Source: Corallincola holothuriorum (lineage in GTDB: Bacteria; Pseudomonadota; Gammaproteobacteria; Enterobacterales; Neiellaceae). From it: DNA of 64,000 bases. The stretch spans positions 248,001 through 312,000 of the forward strand of contig NZ_QPID01000004.1 of NCBI RefSeq assembly GCF_003336225.1, read 5' to 3'. The position numbers and the translations under genes were made by a program. Shown piece after piece: positions 28,683 to 38,970 of the stretch (position 1 is its first letter; the number at the start of each line of letters is the position of its first letter). The notes under the pieces were generated by a model. The model was given only the letters and a program-made list of their open reading frames with translations. It was not told the DNA's origin and did no database searches.

Positions 28683-30116
28683 CTAAGCGGTCAAAATCTT
28701 CATTGTATTGGTGCTTCCCGATGTATTGGCGATATCACCTTTGGTCATAATGACCAGATCTCCAGGCTCGAGTAGACCGCGCTCTAGCAGTGTATCGAGT
28801 GCTCCACGTACCAAGGTATTTTCATCATGCTGTGCCATATCAAATGCTACCGGCTTAACACCACGGTAGAGCGCCATCACGTTGAGTGCAGCTGAGTGGC
28901 GGCTCATGCCATAAATAGGCAAATTAGAGGTAATACGGGACATAATGAGTGGTGTACGGCCGCTGTCTGTCAGAGCGACAATGGCTTTGACGCCTTCCAT
29001 ATGATTCGCAGCGTACATAGCAGACATCGCCGCGGTTTCTTGAGAATTTGTAAAAATCTCATTGATACGGTGACGACTAACGTTTACTCGAGGATGTTTT
29101 TCGGCGCCGATACAGACGTTAGACATCGCTGTGACTGTCTCTTCCGGGAACTTACCGGCGGCCGTTTCGGCAGAAAGCATTACGGCGTCTGTGCCATCAA
29201 GAACGGCATTGGCGACGTCCATCACTTCTGCACGGGTTGGCATCGGGTTTTCAATCATCGATTCCATCATCTGCGTTGCGGTGATCACCGTGCGGTCGAG
29301 TGCACGAGCTCTGGATATCATCCGCTTTTGGCAGCCCACCAGTTCAGGATCACCGATTTCAACACCGAGATCACCACGGGCAACCATGACACAGTCTGAG
29401 GCAAGAATAACGTCATCTAGCGCTTCTTCTGTGGCAACCACTTCTGCTCGCTCTACTTTTGCCACCATATGCGCTTTTAAACCGGCCGCTTCGGCCAGTT
29501 CTCGAGCGTAGTTCATATCTGCACCTGAACGCGGGAAGGATACCGCGAGGTAATCAACACCGATCTTCGCTGCAGTGACGATATCGGCCTTATCTTTATC
29601 GGTAAGAGCGGCAGCAGATAATCCACCCCCTTTCTTGTTGATACCCTTATTGTTGGATAGAGGACCGGCTACTGTGACGACAGTGTGTACTTTGTTTCCT
29701 TCGACGAGCGTGACTTCCAGCTGGACGCGGCCATCATCTAATAGCAGCAGATCGCCCGCGGTAACATCTTGAGGTAGTTCTTTGTAATCGAGTCCTACAG
29801 CCTCTTTGTTACCTTCACCCTTAGGCAGATCACTGTCTAAGGTAAATTTGTCGCCGATAGTTAAATGGATCTTACCCTCTTTGAAGGTTGAAACACGGAT
29901 CTTCGGGCCTTGCAAATCACCTAGTATTGCCACATAGCGGCCGAGTTTTTTGGCTATCGCACGGACGTCATCGGCACGTTTGATATGATCTTCAGGACTA
30001 CCGTGAGAGAAATTCATTCGAACAACATTGGCGCCTGCACGGATAATTTTTTCCAGGTTGCCGTCACGGTCTGTTGCTGGACCAAGTGTCGTTACGATTT
30101 TTGTTCGTCTAAGCAT
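28683..30116 (-). CDS. pykA: Pyruvate kinase (type II, PykA-like)
   Basis: Final step of glycolysis, phosphoenolpyruvate plus ADP to pyruvate plus ATP. 477 residues. Recognisable segments are [14 protein letters not shown] at the N-terminus, [20 protein letters not shown], the catalytic MVAKVERAE region and the magnesium site [12 protein letters not shown], then [19 protein letters not shown]. The length and opening resemble PykA (AMP-activated in E. coli) rather than PykF. It lies downstream of hexR on the same strand with a HexR-type box in between. Confidence 0.96.
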   Translation of the reverse strand: MLRRTKIVTTLGPATDRDGNLEKIIRAGANVVRMNFSHGSPEDHIKRADDVRAIAKKLGRYVAILGDLQGPKIRVSTFKEGKIHLTIGDKFTLDSDLPKGEGNKEAVGLDYKELPQDVTAGDLLLLDDGRVQLEVTLVEGNKVHTVVTVAGPLSNNKGINKKGGGLSAAALTDKDKADIVTAAKIGVDYLAVSFPRSGADMNYARELAEAAGLKAHMVAKVERAEVVATEEALDDVILASDCVMVARGDLGVEIGDPELVGCQKRMISRARALDRTVITATQMMESMIENPMPTRAEVMDVANAVLDGTDAVMLSAETAAGKFPEETVTAMSNVCIGAEKHPRVNVSRHRINEIFTNSQETAAMSAMYAANHMEGVKAIVALTDSGRTPLIMSRITSNLPIYGMSRHSAALNVMALYRGVKPVAFDMAQHDENTLVRGALDTLLERGLLEPGDLVIMTKGDIANTSGSTNTMKILTA

Positions 30117-30210
30117 TGAAGGCTCCGAGATAACTGGTCAAGAGTACGTGGTGAATAATGGGGCAAAACACCATGAGATGATTTGCCCTTAGCCGTTAGC
30201 ACAGTATAGA

Positions 30211-30225
30211 TGTAAAGAAATTACA
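30211..30225. promoter_or_regulatory. HexR-type operator upstream of pyk
   Basis: TGTAAAGAAATTACA keeps the palindromic arms TGTAA and TTACA of the HexR motif TGTAATTAAATTACA. It is 95 bases before the pyk start, just after the end of hexR. It is additionally flanked by AGCACA and TGTGCT at 30198 and 30230. Confidence 0.7.
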
Positions 30226-30264
30226 ATTTTGTGCTGGGTGGAGTTGTTTATGAAAGATAGTAGG

Positions 30265-31119
30265 TTAATCGTATTCAGCTTTGTTAAAGCGAGATTGTTT
30301 CAGGCTCTCTTTCACTTTACGTAGATTGTCTCTGAATCGAGGGCCGCGGCGCAAAGTAAAGCCTGTTGCTAATACGTCAACTAAACAGAGTTGCGCCAAT
30401 CTGGATGCCATTGGCATATAGATGTCAGTATCTTCCGGTACATCCATGGCAAGGATCAGGTTGGCTTCTTGTGCTAAAGGGGAGTCTTTGCTTGTAATGG
30501 CGATAACTGTGGCACCGCTTTCTCTGGCCAGCTGGGCTAACTCAACCAGGCTCTTCGTGCGCCCAGTGTGTGAAATCAGCACAATAACATCACCTTCGGC
30601 ACTGTTAATGCAGCTCATACGTTGCATCAGTACATCTTCGAAGAAGACCACAGGAACGTTAAAGCGGAAAAATTTATTGGTTGCATCATGTGCAACACTG
30701 GCTGACGCGCCCAAACCAAAAAACGATATCTTGTTGGCTTGGGTTAAGATATCCACTGCGCGGTTAATCTGCGTTGCATCTAAGCTATTGCGAGCCGTAT
30801 CTAGGCTGGCCATGGCAGTTTCGAAAATTTTTGAGGTGTAGGCGTCAGGCCCATCGCTCTCTTCAACGTGACGGTTAACGTATGGGGTGCCGTTGGCCAA
30901 ACTTTGCGCCAGATGGAGCTTAAAGTCGGGGAAGCCTTTTGTGTCCAAGCGTCGGCAGAAACGATTGACTGTTGGCTCGCTGACATCAGCCAGTTTCGCC
31001 AGTGCTGCGATGCTGGAATGGATAGCGGTTTGTGGGGCCGCCAAAATAACTTCTGCTACTTTGCGTTCTGATTTGCTAAAGCCGTTTAAATTTTTGGAGA
31101 TTTTTTCAAGGGTGTTCAT
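30265..31119 (-). CDS. hexR: RpiR-family regulator HexR
   Basis: Transcription factor of central carbon metabolism that senses the Entner-Doudoroff intermediate KDPG in characterised relatives. 284 residues. The RpiR helix-turn-helix is N-terminal (SIAALAKLADVSEPTVNRFCRRL, about 36-60), and the SIS sugar-phosphate domain follows (about 125-255), with FFGLGASASVAHDA and VLISHTGRTKSLVELA. It is divergent from zwf and upstream of pyk, the same company as in Shewanella and pseudomonads. HexR-type boxes at pyk and gapA in this window support the assignment. Confidence 0.94.
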   Translation of the reverse strand: MNTLEKISKNLNGFSKSERKVAEVILAAPQTAIHSSIAALAKLADVSEPTVNRFCRRLDTKGFPDFKLHLAQSLANGTPYVNRHVEESDGPDAYTSKIFETAMASLDTARNSLDATQINRAVDILTQANKISFFGLGASASVAHDATNKFFRFNVPVVFFEDVLMQRMSCINSAEGDVIVLISHTGRTKSLVELAQLARESGATVIAITSKDSPLAQEANLILAMDVPEDTDIYMPMASRLAQLCLVDVLATGFTLRRGPRFRDNLRKVKESLKQSRFNKAEYD

Positions 31120-31429
31120 ACGTTATCAGCCATGTTGGGCCTATCGGCGTCGCTCATTAATTAATGTTTAGAATGAGAGCGACAAGCTTTAAAGTTTTTT
31201 TCTTACAAAAATGAAACTCTCTGTAACTCGCTCACTATAGGAATTTATAGGCATTTGGCGCTACTGCTAGGCACGTGTTGTTTGATCACTGTCAAACAAC
31301 TTTGACTGTTTGGGGTAAATTTACGACAACTAAATTTTCATTTTGCTCGTAAAAAGCAGGAATCTCACAGTGAATTTAATCTAAAATACGCCGTCGAAAC
31401 TAAGAATAAGAAATAATCGAGGAGCATCA
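31120..31429. other. hexR-zwf divergent intergenic region
   Basis: A 310-base control region between two divergent genes. It holds the perfect inverted repeat at 31277-31300 and only degenerate half-sites of the HexR motif (a TTACA at 31203 and a TGTAA at 31222). No coding frame or RNA gene is apparent. Confidence 0.6.
31277..31300. promoter_or_regulatory. Perfect 9-6-9 inverted repeat, FNR-like
   Basis: GTTGTTTGA, six bases, then TCAAACAAC. The core at 31282-31295, TTGAT-CACT-GTCAA, matches nine of the ten fixed bases of the FNR/EtrA site TTGAT-N4-ATCAA. A related CAAACA/TGTTTG pair overlaps its right end. It is a candidate operator for zwf, hexR or both. Confidence 0.5.
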
Positions 31430-32896
31430 ATGACCTTAGCCCAACCCGATCAGCCTGTAGACTTGGTGCTGTTCGGTGCCCGTGGAGATCTGGTTCGCCG
31501 CAAATTGCTGCCGGCGTTGTACCAGTTAGAAAAGGCCAATGCTATTGCGACAGATACCCGTATTGTGGGCGTGACACGTGGCGATTATAGTCGTGAACAA
31601 TACGTGGAGCTGGTTCATGATGCGCTGTCAGAGTTTATGAAAGAATCGATAGACGATGAGGTGTGGTCGCGTTTTCGTGTCCGTTTACATTATCTTAAGA
31701 TCGATCTGACTAACCTCGCTGATTATGACCAGTTTAAAGCGTTTCTCGATCATGAAAAACGCGTAATGGTGAACTATTTTGCGGTGCCGCCGTCTGTGTT
31801 TGGAGAGATATCGAAAGGCCTGCATACGTCTGGATCCATCGGTGCTTCTACACGTGTCGTGGTAGAAAAGCCGATAGGTCATGACCTCGAGTCATCAAAA
31901 GAGATAAACGATGCGGTGGCGGCCTATTTTGATGAATCGCAGATATATCGTATTGATCACTATCTAGGTAAGGAAACCGTTCTTAACTTACTGTCGCTGC
32001 GCTTTGCCAACTCATTGCTGACGACCAATTGGGATCACAATACCATTGACCATGTGCAGATCACGGTAGCAGAAGAGGTCGGGATTGAAGGGCGCTGGGG
32101 CTATTTTGATCAAGCTGGTCAAATGCGGGACATGATCCAAAATCACCTCCTGCAAGTGCTATCTTTAATTGCGATGGAGCCGCCTGCAGATCTTGATGCA
32201 GAGAGTATCAGAACAGAAAAGCTGAAGGTGTTAAAAGCGCTCCGCCCGATCACCGCGAGAGATGTGGACGAGAAAACCGTCAGAGGCCAATATGGTCGCG
32301 GCTTTTTGCGCGGAAAACCTGTGCCTGGATACCTGGAAGAGGCTGGCGCAAATGCGGATTCAGCGACGGAGACATTTGTTGCGGTTAGAGCTGACATCGA
32401 TAACTGGCGCTGGGCAGGTGTTCCTTTCTATCTGCGTACCGGTAAGCGTATGCCAGGTAAGCTCAGTGAGATCGTGATCCAATTTAAAGAATTACCGCAT
32501 CATATTTTTAGTAACTATGACCATGTACCAGCGAATAAGCTCACCATCCGTTTACAACCGGATGAAGGTGTTGAGTTGAAGATGATGAACAAAGTGCCGG
32601 GTTTGGATGCGCGAATGAAGTTGCAACAAACGACACTTGATCTCTCTTTTTCTGAAACCTTTAAAGACGAGCGTATCGCTGACGCTTATGAACGTTTATT
32701 GCTGGAAGCGATGATGGGGAATCAAACCCTATTCGTTTGTCGGCAGGAAGTTGAGGAAGCGTGGAAGTGGGTGGATGGTATTATCGATGCATGGCAGTTG
32801 AGTAGTGATGCTCCCAGGAGTTATCAGGCGGGCTCGTGGGGGCCTTGTACTGCCATTGGGCTGATGACTAAGGATGGTCGAGCCTGGAACGAATAA
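31430..32896 (+). CDS. zwf: Glucose-6-phosphate 1-dehydrogenase
   Basis: Oxidises glucose-6-phosphate to 6-phosphogluconolactone with NADP+, opening the oxidative pentose phosphate and Entner-Doudoroff routes. 488 residues. The nucleotide-binding motif GARGDLVRRKLLPALY is at 17-32, and the substrate signature RIDHYLGKE with the catalytic His is near residue 182. GAGGAG precedes the ATG by six bases. A terminator separates it from glk. The usual partners pgl, edd and eda are not adjacent; gnd is 10 kb away in the glycogen cluster. Confidence 0.97.
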   Translation: MTLAQPDQPVDLVLFGARGDLVRRKLLPALYQLEKANAIATDTRIVGVTRGDYSREQYVELVHDALSEFMKESIDDEVWSRFRVRLHYLKIDLTNLADYDQFKAFLDHEKRVMVNYFAVPPSVFGEISKGLHTSGSIGASTRVVVEKPIGHDLESSKEINDAVAAYFDESQIYRIDHYLGKETVLNLLSLRFANSLLTTNWDHNTIDHVQITVAEEVGIEGRWGYFDQAGQMRDMIQNHLLQVLSLIAMEPPADLDAESIRTEKLKVLKALRPITARDVDEKTVRGQYGRGFLRGKPVPGYLEEAGANADSATETFVAVRADIDNWRWAGVPFYLRTGKRMPGKLSEIVIQFKELPHHIFSNYDHVPANKLTIRLQPDEGVELKMMNKVPGLDARMKLQQTTLDLSFSETFKDERIADAYERLLLEAMMGNQTLFVCRQEVEEAWKWVDGIIDAWQLSSDAPRSYQAGSWGPCTAIGLMTKDGRAWNE

Positions 32897-32903
32897 ATGA
32901 AGC

Positions 32904-32941
32904 GACCGACCTGTTTGTTGATGCAGGTCGGTCTTTTTTTC
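32904..32941 (+). terminator. Rho-independent terminator after zwf
   Basis: GACCGACCTG and CAGGTCGGTC form a perfect 10-base-pair stem with a 10-base loop and T7, eight bases past the zwf stop. Confidence 0.93.
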
Positions 32942-33027
32942 GCTTAGATCCGTTTTGATCTGGGCTTCAAAATTTTTGACCTGATATAGCTACAGGTTTT
33001 TACATTAGATCAGAGGAAAACTGCAAC

Positions 33028-33990
33028 ATGGCAGAGCAATACTTGGGCCTGATCGCCGACGTCGGCGGAACGAATATTCGATTGCAATTGGTTGATCTGG
33101 CGACGGGTACACGTAGCGAATTACGCAAATACCTATGTGCTAATTACCCCACCATTGTTGATGCCATTCAGCAATATCTAACGGATGCTGGTCAACCGCC
33201 AGTGACCCATGCTTGCATTGCTATCGCATGCCCAACGAATAACGATTGGATAGCGATGACCAACCATAGCTGGGCGTTTTCGGTGAAAGAAACACAAGCG
33301 ACTCTGGGATGGCATGCACTGCATCTGATCAATGATTACACGGCCATCTCTATGTCGTTGCCACATTTGACTGACGAACAAAAAGTTCAGGTGGGTGGTG
33401 TTGAGGCCAAGTCAGGCGCACCCATTGCGGTATTCGGACCAGGCACCGGCTTGGGGGTTGCGCATTTGGTACAGCATGACAACTTCTGGATGAGTTTGCC
33501 GGGCGAGGGCGGTCATGTAGATTTTGCCCCTATTGATGAGGTAGATGCGCACATATTGGCATTTTTAAGTAAAAAATATGAGCACGTCTCAGTTGAGCAG
33601 CTATTGTCCGGTCCAGGCATTGTGCAGATGTATCAGGCTATCGCTGATATGAAAGGTGAGGCTGCTGTGTTCACTGATGCTGCAGAAATCAGTCAAGCCG
33701 GTATCGATGGTAGCTGTGCTGTCGCTCAATTAACTATGGAGCAGTTCTGCCGTGTTATGGGTAGTTTTGGTGGCAACTTGGCTCTCAACTTAGGTGCTTT
33801 TGGTGGTGTATTTATTGCTGGTGGTATTGTGCCGCGATTCATCGAGTTTTTGAAAGCCAGTGAGTATCGTCAGCGCTTTGAAGCGAAAGGGCGTTTCCGA
33901 GAGTTTAATGCTGGGATCCCGACGTTCGTCGTGACGGAAGAGCAGCCTGGCTTAGTTGGTGCCGCGGCCTATCTAATGCAAACGGTATAA
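33028..33990 (+). CDS. glk: Glucokinase
   Basis: ATP-dependent phosphorylation of glucose, for example glucose released from glycogen by debranching and MalQ. 320 residues, the length of the proteobacterial Glk family. Visible are the phosphate-binding ADVGGTNIRLQL at 10-21, the active region LINDYTAIS with its Asp near residue 100, GPGTGLGVA, and the PGEGGHVDF substrate motif near 155. A GAGG ribosome site precedes the ATG. It lies after the zwf terminator and so needs its own promoter or read-through. Confidence 0.96.
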   Translation: MAEQYLGLIADVGGTNIRLQLVDLATGTRSELRKYLCANYPTIVDAIQQYLTDAGQPPVTHACIAIACPTNNDWIAMTNHSWAFSVKETQATLGWHALHLINDYTAISMSLPHLTDEQKVQVGGVEAKSGAPIAVFGPGTGLGVAHLVQHDNFWMSLPGEGGHVDFAPIDEVDAHILAFLSKKYEHVSVEQLLSGPGIVQMYQAIADMKGEAAVFTDAAEISQAGIDGSCAVAQLTMEQFCRVMGSFGGNLALNLGAFGGVFIAGGIVPRFIEFLKASEYRQRFEAKGRFREFNAGIPTFVVTEEQPGLVGAAAYLMQTV

Positions 33991-34178
33991 TTCTCTCTGA
34001 AACAGTTTGGGCTTGACTGAACCTCCGGTTAAGCCCACTCATCCAAGTTTAGTTTTTCTCTCGGCTTAGTTCATTTCCTCCTTCGTTTAGCCGTCCGGCC
34101 TCATCAAGTCAAAGTTATAGGCATCGCGTGTAAGAAACGTTGATGCTGAAGATCGCCAATGCTTGATTAACAGGCAAT

Positions 34179-34205
34179 AAAAAACCGCGCCGTAGCGCGG
34201 TTTTT
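34179..34205. terminator. Bidirectional terminator between glk and gapA
   Basis: AAAACCGCGC/GCGCGGTTTT with a CGTA loop, flanked by A and T runs. It lies 17 bases past the gapA stop and also suits rightward glk transcription. Confidence 0.9.
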
Positions 34206-34221
34206 AGTCTGGAAGGGATGC

Positions 34222-35287
<1,066 letters not shown>

Positions 35288-35328
35288 GTAAATCAGCGTT
35301 TTTTGTTGCGCTGAGTCAAGTTTGACAA

Positions 35329-35343
35329 TGAAATATAATTACA
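35329..35343. promoter_or_regulatory. Second HexR-like box between gapA and malQ
   Basis: TGAAATATAATTACA matches 12 of 15 positions of the HexR consensus with an intact TTACA arm. It lies 112 bases from gapA and 184 from malQ and could act on either. Confidence 0.4.
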
Positions 35344-35526
35344 CCTTTAAGTTGTAGCGATTAATATAGCGACCTAACTATAGACTATTGATCTGTGTTG
35401 GCTAGGTTCGACAAAACAAAAATCTCCTTGGTTTTTACGTTGGCACATAAGGCCAAGCCGATTTAGACTTACCCGTATATTTTTAACCGGCCGTTCGGTT
35501 CGACAATCAACAAAAAGGTTTGTTCG

Positions 35527-37728
35527 ATGAATCAGGAACTTATTGAAAAGCTCTCGTTACTCAGAGGGGTTGAATCCAATTACGTGGATGCTTGGGGTAA
35601 CCCCGCCACCGTTGATGCAAGCAGTAAAGCAGCGCTTTTATCTGCGATGGGGTATGCGACGGAGGATGACGCTAAGTTAGAGCAACAGTATCAAGCGAAC
35701 CTCGCGTCGGTTTGGCAGAACATGCTGCCAAAGGTATTGGTTGTACGTAAGTCGGAAAGCTATCCGCTTGAATTACATCTGCCTATTGATGATTTGAAAG
35801 TGCCAGTGAACTGGACCTTAGAACTCGAAGATGGTGAAAAGCTTAAAGGTACCTTCACACCGCTTGATGGTCAGCTGGTTGGCTCAGAAACGATTGAAGG
35901 CGTTGAATACAAGGCGCTTAAGGTATTTTTGAAATTAGATGCCCCAATCGGTTATCACACCTTAGTTTTACGTAATGCAAAACGTAAAAAGCTGGCTGAT
36001 ACACGTTTCATTATTGCGCCACAGGCTTCTTTCATTCCTAATGAAATTGCATCTGGCAAGAAGGTCTGGGGCCCTAGCGTCCAGATGTATTGCCTGCGTA
36101 GTCAGCGCAACTGGGGTATTGGTGATTTCACCGATTTAACCTATTTGGTAGAGAATGTCGCCAAGGGCGGCGGTGATTTTGTCGGCTTGAACCCTATTCA
36201 CGCGCTCTATCCAAACAATCCAGAAAGTGCGAGCCCCTATAGCCCATCTTCTCGTCGTTGGCTCAACGTGGTTTATATCGACGTCGAAGCAACACCTGAA
36301 TATAACGCCAGCTCAGAAGCTCAGGCATTGGTTAATAGCAATGACTTCCAGTGGCGTCTAGGCGAATTACGCGGCAAAGATTGGGTTGATTACACTGGCG
36401 TCACTCAGTTAAAGCTTAAAGCCCTCCGTTTGGTCTTCAATACTTTCAAAGAAACAGTGCTGGGCAGCGGTAATGAACGTGAGCAGGCGTTCCAAGCCTT
36501 TGTCGCAGAGGGTGGCGAAAACCTGAGAGAGCAGGCGTTATACGATGCTCTGCAGGAGTATTTCTACGCCGACGGTATCAATGCATGGGGATGGCCGAGT
36601 TGGCCTGAAGAGTTCAACGAGTACCATAAGCCCGCCGTTGCTAAGTGGGCTAAAGCGAACCCTGATGAATTGAATTTCTACCTCTATTTACAGTTCTTGG
36701 CTGATGAACAGCTTGCGGCTGTTGATGAAAAGGCCAAAGGCCTTGGTATGGCGATGGGCTTGTATCGCGATTTGGCTGTTGGTGTCAGTGAAGGTAGTAC
36801 TGAGATTTGGGCAAACCGTGATCTATATATCGCTGGTGCCGCGGTTGGCGCTCCACCCGATGTACTGGGTCCTTTAGGTCAAAACTGGGGTCTACCACCG
36901 ATGGATCCTGGTAAGCTGATCGAGCAACAATATCAGCCTATGATCGATCTGTTCCGCTCTAATATGCGCTCATGTGGTGCGCTCCGAATCGACCACGTGA
37001 TGGCTTTATTGCGCTTGTGGATGATCCCAGCCGGTAAAGACGCGAAGGGTGGGGCATATGTTTACTACAACATTCAAGATCTGCTCGGCATCTTGGCATT
37101 AGAAAGCCACCGCAATCATTGCGCTATTATTGGTGAAGATTTGGGTACTGTGCCTGATGGTATCAGTGAGACCCTGCAAGAAAATGGTGTGCATTCATAT
37201 CGAGTGTTCTTCTTCGAGCAAGCTGAAGATGGCGGATTTATCTCGCCTAATCACTATCCTGTGCAGGCGATGGCTACGTTAACGACACACGATATGCCGA
37301 CACTGATTGGTTTCTGGCATTGCGATGATCTGAAGTTAGGTAAAGAGTTGGGTCTTTACCCAGACGATAATGTACTGCAGACACTTTACAACGATCGTCA
37401 TGAAAGTAAGCAGAAGATCTTGGATAGCCTGAAAGGACATCAGTCGCTGCCAGACTACATCTCTAACGATGTGAACTGGGTCGGTATGACCAGAGACCTG
37501 AACTATGGAATGCAAGTTCATATGGCGAAGGGAAGTTCTTCACTTCTCAGTTTACAGTTAGAAGACTGGTTAGAGATGGATAAGCCGGTTAACGTACCTG
37601 GAACAAGTACTGAGTATCCAAATTGGCGTCGTAAGCTCAGCAAAGATCTAGACAAGTTGTTTGCAGAGCATGATGTACAAGAGCTCATGAGCAAGCTGTC
37701 AGATGCGCGCCGTGGAGCCAGCAACTAA
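35527..37728 (+). CDS. malQ: 4-alpha-glucanotransferase (amylomaltase)
   Basis: Transfers maltosyl and longer glucan units between alpha-1,4-glucans and releases glucose; GH77 family. 733 residues with the N-terminal extension typical of MalQ in gammaproteobacteria. The catalytic barrel shows SPYSPSSRRWLN, the nucleophile region ALRIDHVMALLRLW, the acid/base in IIGEDLGTVPD and TTHDMPTLIGFW. First gene of a run with a predicted kinase and glgB on the same strand (gaps of 14 and 34 bases), which ties it to glycogen rather than to maltose uptake. No mal transport genes are present. Confidence 0.96.
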   Translation: MNQELIEKLSLLRGVESNYVDAWGNPATVDASSKAALLSAMGYATEDDAKLEQQYQANLASVWQNMLPKVLVVRKSESYPLELHLPIDDLKVPVNWTLELEDGEKLKGTFTPLDGQLVGSETIEGVEYKALKVFLKLDAPIGYHTLVLRNAKRKKLADTRFIIAPQASFIPNEIASGKKVWGPSVQMYCLRSQRNWGIGDFTDLTYLVENVAKGGGDFVGLNPIHALYPNNPESASPYSPSSRRWLNVVYIDVEATPEYNASSEAQALVNSNDFQWRLGELRGKDWVDYTGVTQLKLKALRLVFNTFKETVLGSGNEREQAFQAFVAEGGENLREQALYDALQEYFYADGINAWGWPSWPEEFNEYHKPAVAKWAKANPDELNFYLYLQFLADEQLAAVDEKAKGLGMAMGLYRDLAVGVSEGSTEIWANRDLYIAGAAVGAPPDVLGPLGQNWGLPPMDPGKLIEQQYQPMIDLFRSNMRSCGALRIDHVMALLRLWMIPAGKDAKGGAYVYYNIQDLLGILALESHRNHCAIIGEDLGTVPDGISETLQENGVHSYRVFFFEQAEDGGFISPNHYPVQAMATLTTHDMPTLIGFWHCDDLKLGKELGLYPDDNVLQTLYNDRHESKQKILDSLKGHQSLPDYISNDVNWVGMTRDLNYGMQVHMAKGSSSLLSLQLEDWLEMDKPVNVPGTSTEYPNWRRKLSKDLDKLFAEHDVQELMSKLSDARRGASN

Positions 37729-37742
37729 GGAAATTTAATCGC

Positions 37743-38936
37743 TTGCGATTACAACAGATAGCACCCCAGGAATATCCTCTGGATCTGGGGTTGCCATGGG
37801 ACCAGCCCCTTGAGGGCTGGCCCGAACATCTCCTTGTCGAGATGGCCAGAGGTATTTCTCGTAACGTCGTTCGATTTATTCGCTGTAGAGAGCGTATCTA
37901 CGCAGTAAAAGAGATAAACGAGAAGTTAGCGAAGCATGAATTTCAATTTCTTCGTGACCTGCAGGAGATGGATGCCCCTTCCGTCAAGCCTGTTGCGTTA
38001 GTGACTGAGCGCAGCGGTAAACCGAATTACGCTCTCGTCGTCACCCACTATTTAGATTTTTCTCAACCCTATCGCATCATGATGGCAGAGCAGCCATGGC
38101 ATATCAGCTATGATGTGTTAATAGATGCAATGGCAGAGCTGTTTGTTTGGCTTCATCTTCAAGGTGTCTTTTGGGGGGATTGCTCCCTTTCTAATACTCT
38201 TTTTCGCCGAGATGCGGGCCGTCTCGCGGCTTATTTTGTTGATGCAGAAACAGCCGTTTCCTATGACCGGATTTCTGACGGTCAGAGAGAGCTGGATTTG
38301 ATGATTGCCCAAACCAATGTTGCTGGCGAGTTGATGGATCTTGAAGCTGGCTTTGGTTTGCCTGGCGGTGTTGATCCGATCAAAGTGACAGAAGACATTT
38401 TGTCGAAATATCATAAGCTTTGGTCAGAAGTTAACCAACAAATTGAGTTTGGTGCCGAAGAACAGTACCAAGTCGAGCGTCGAATACAGAGATTGCATGA
38501 TCTTGGTTACGATGTTGAAGAAATAGAGTTTGTTACCAGCGGTGAAAACGATAGGCTAAGATTACTGACAAAAGTCGTTGAACCTGGACACCATATTCGC
38601 AGACTGGAATCGTTAGTCGGAATTAAAGTTCAGGCAAATCAGGCAAGGCGCTTGCTGCATGAAATTACCCGTTTTATGCATCAATATAATCACCGGCGTG
38701 AAGAGCGCGGTAAAGATAAAGTGTCTGAAATGGTGGCGGCACATATCTGGTATGAAGAAGAGTACCTCTACATTTTGGATATGTTTCCCGACGAATATCG
38801 ATCGCGAGATGACGATGCTGAGCTATATCATCAGTTACTCGAGCATCGTTGGTATGAATCAGAAAACCGTAAGCAGGACATAGGTATGAGAGAGGCTGTG
38901 CGCTCTTTTATTGCAAATGTTCTGGAAAAGACCTAG
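37743..38936 (+). CDS. Predicted kinase (DUF4032/Kdo-kinase-like) in the glycogen operon
   Basis: 397-residue protein with a small-molecule or lipopolysaccharide-kinase-like N-terminal half. Catalytic elements are in order: Lys56 in IYAVKEI, Glu66 in KHEFQFLRDL, the catalytic loop GDCSLSNTLF with Asp146 and Asn151 at the correct five-residue spacing, and the magnesium Asp167 in YFVDAET. All are intact, so an active phosphotransferase is expected. The C-terminal half (about 210-397) is helical and charged and resembles DUF4032. The start is TTG at 37743 with AAGGAA ten bases upstream; no early ATG exists. The substrate is unknown. Its position between malQ and glgB suggests a role in glucan metabolism or its control. 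Confidence 0.75.
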   Translation: MRLQQIAPQEYPLDLGLPWDQPLEGWPEHLLVEMARGISRNVVRFIRCRERIYAVKEINEKLAKHEFQFLRDLQEMDAPSVKPVALVTERSGKPNYALVVTHYLDFSQPYRIMMAEQPWHISYDVLIDAMAELFVWLHLQGVFWGDCSLSNTLFRRDAGRLAAYFVDAETAVSYDRISDGQRELDLMIAQTNVAGELMDLEAGFGLPGGVDPIKVTEDILSKYHKLWSEVNQQIEFGAEEQYQVERRIQRLHDLGYDVEEIEFVTSGENDRLRLLTKVVEPGHHIRRLESLVGIKVQANQARRLLHEITRFMHQYNHRREERGKDKVSEMVAAHIWYEEEYLYILDMFPDEYRSRDDDAELYHQLLEHRWYESENRKQDIGMREAVRSFIANVLEKT

Positions 38937-38970
38937 GAAAGTACGCCCAATAAGAGGAACAGGTTTACAG

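Noticed and set aside
28896-29399. Long open frame opposite pyk (167 codons)
   Set aside because: It lies wholly inside the well-supported pyruvate kinase gene on the other strand, has low-complexity composition and no ribosome site. It is a shadow of codon bias.
31193-31236. HexR box for zwf
   Set aside because: Only half-sites (TTACA at 31203, TGTAA at 31222) with degenerate partners. A HexR target is expected here from relatives, but I could not support a site.
32990-33004. HexR-like box upstream of glk
   Set aside because: Ends in TTACA but the left arm (CTACA) does not match the motif.
34008-34037. Hairpin GGGCTT/AAGCCC after glk
   Set aside because: Bulged stem without a close T-tract; the stronger bidirectional terminator at 34179 explains termination better.
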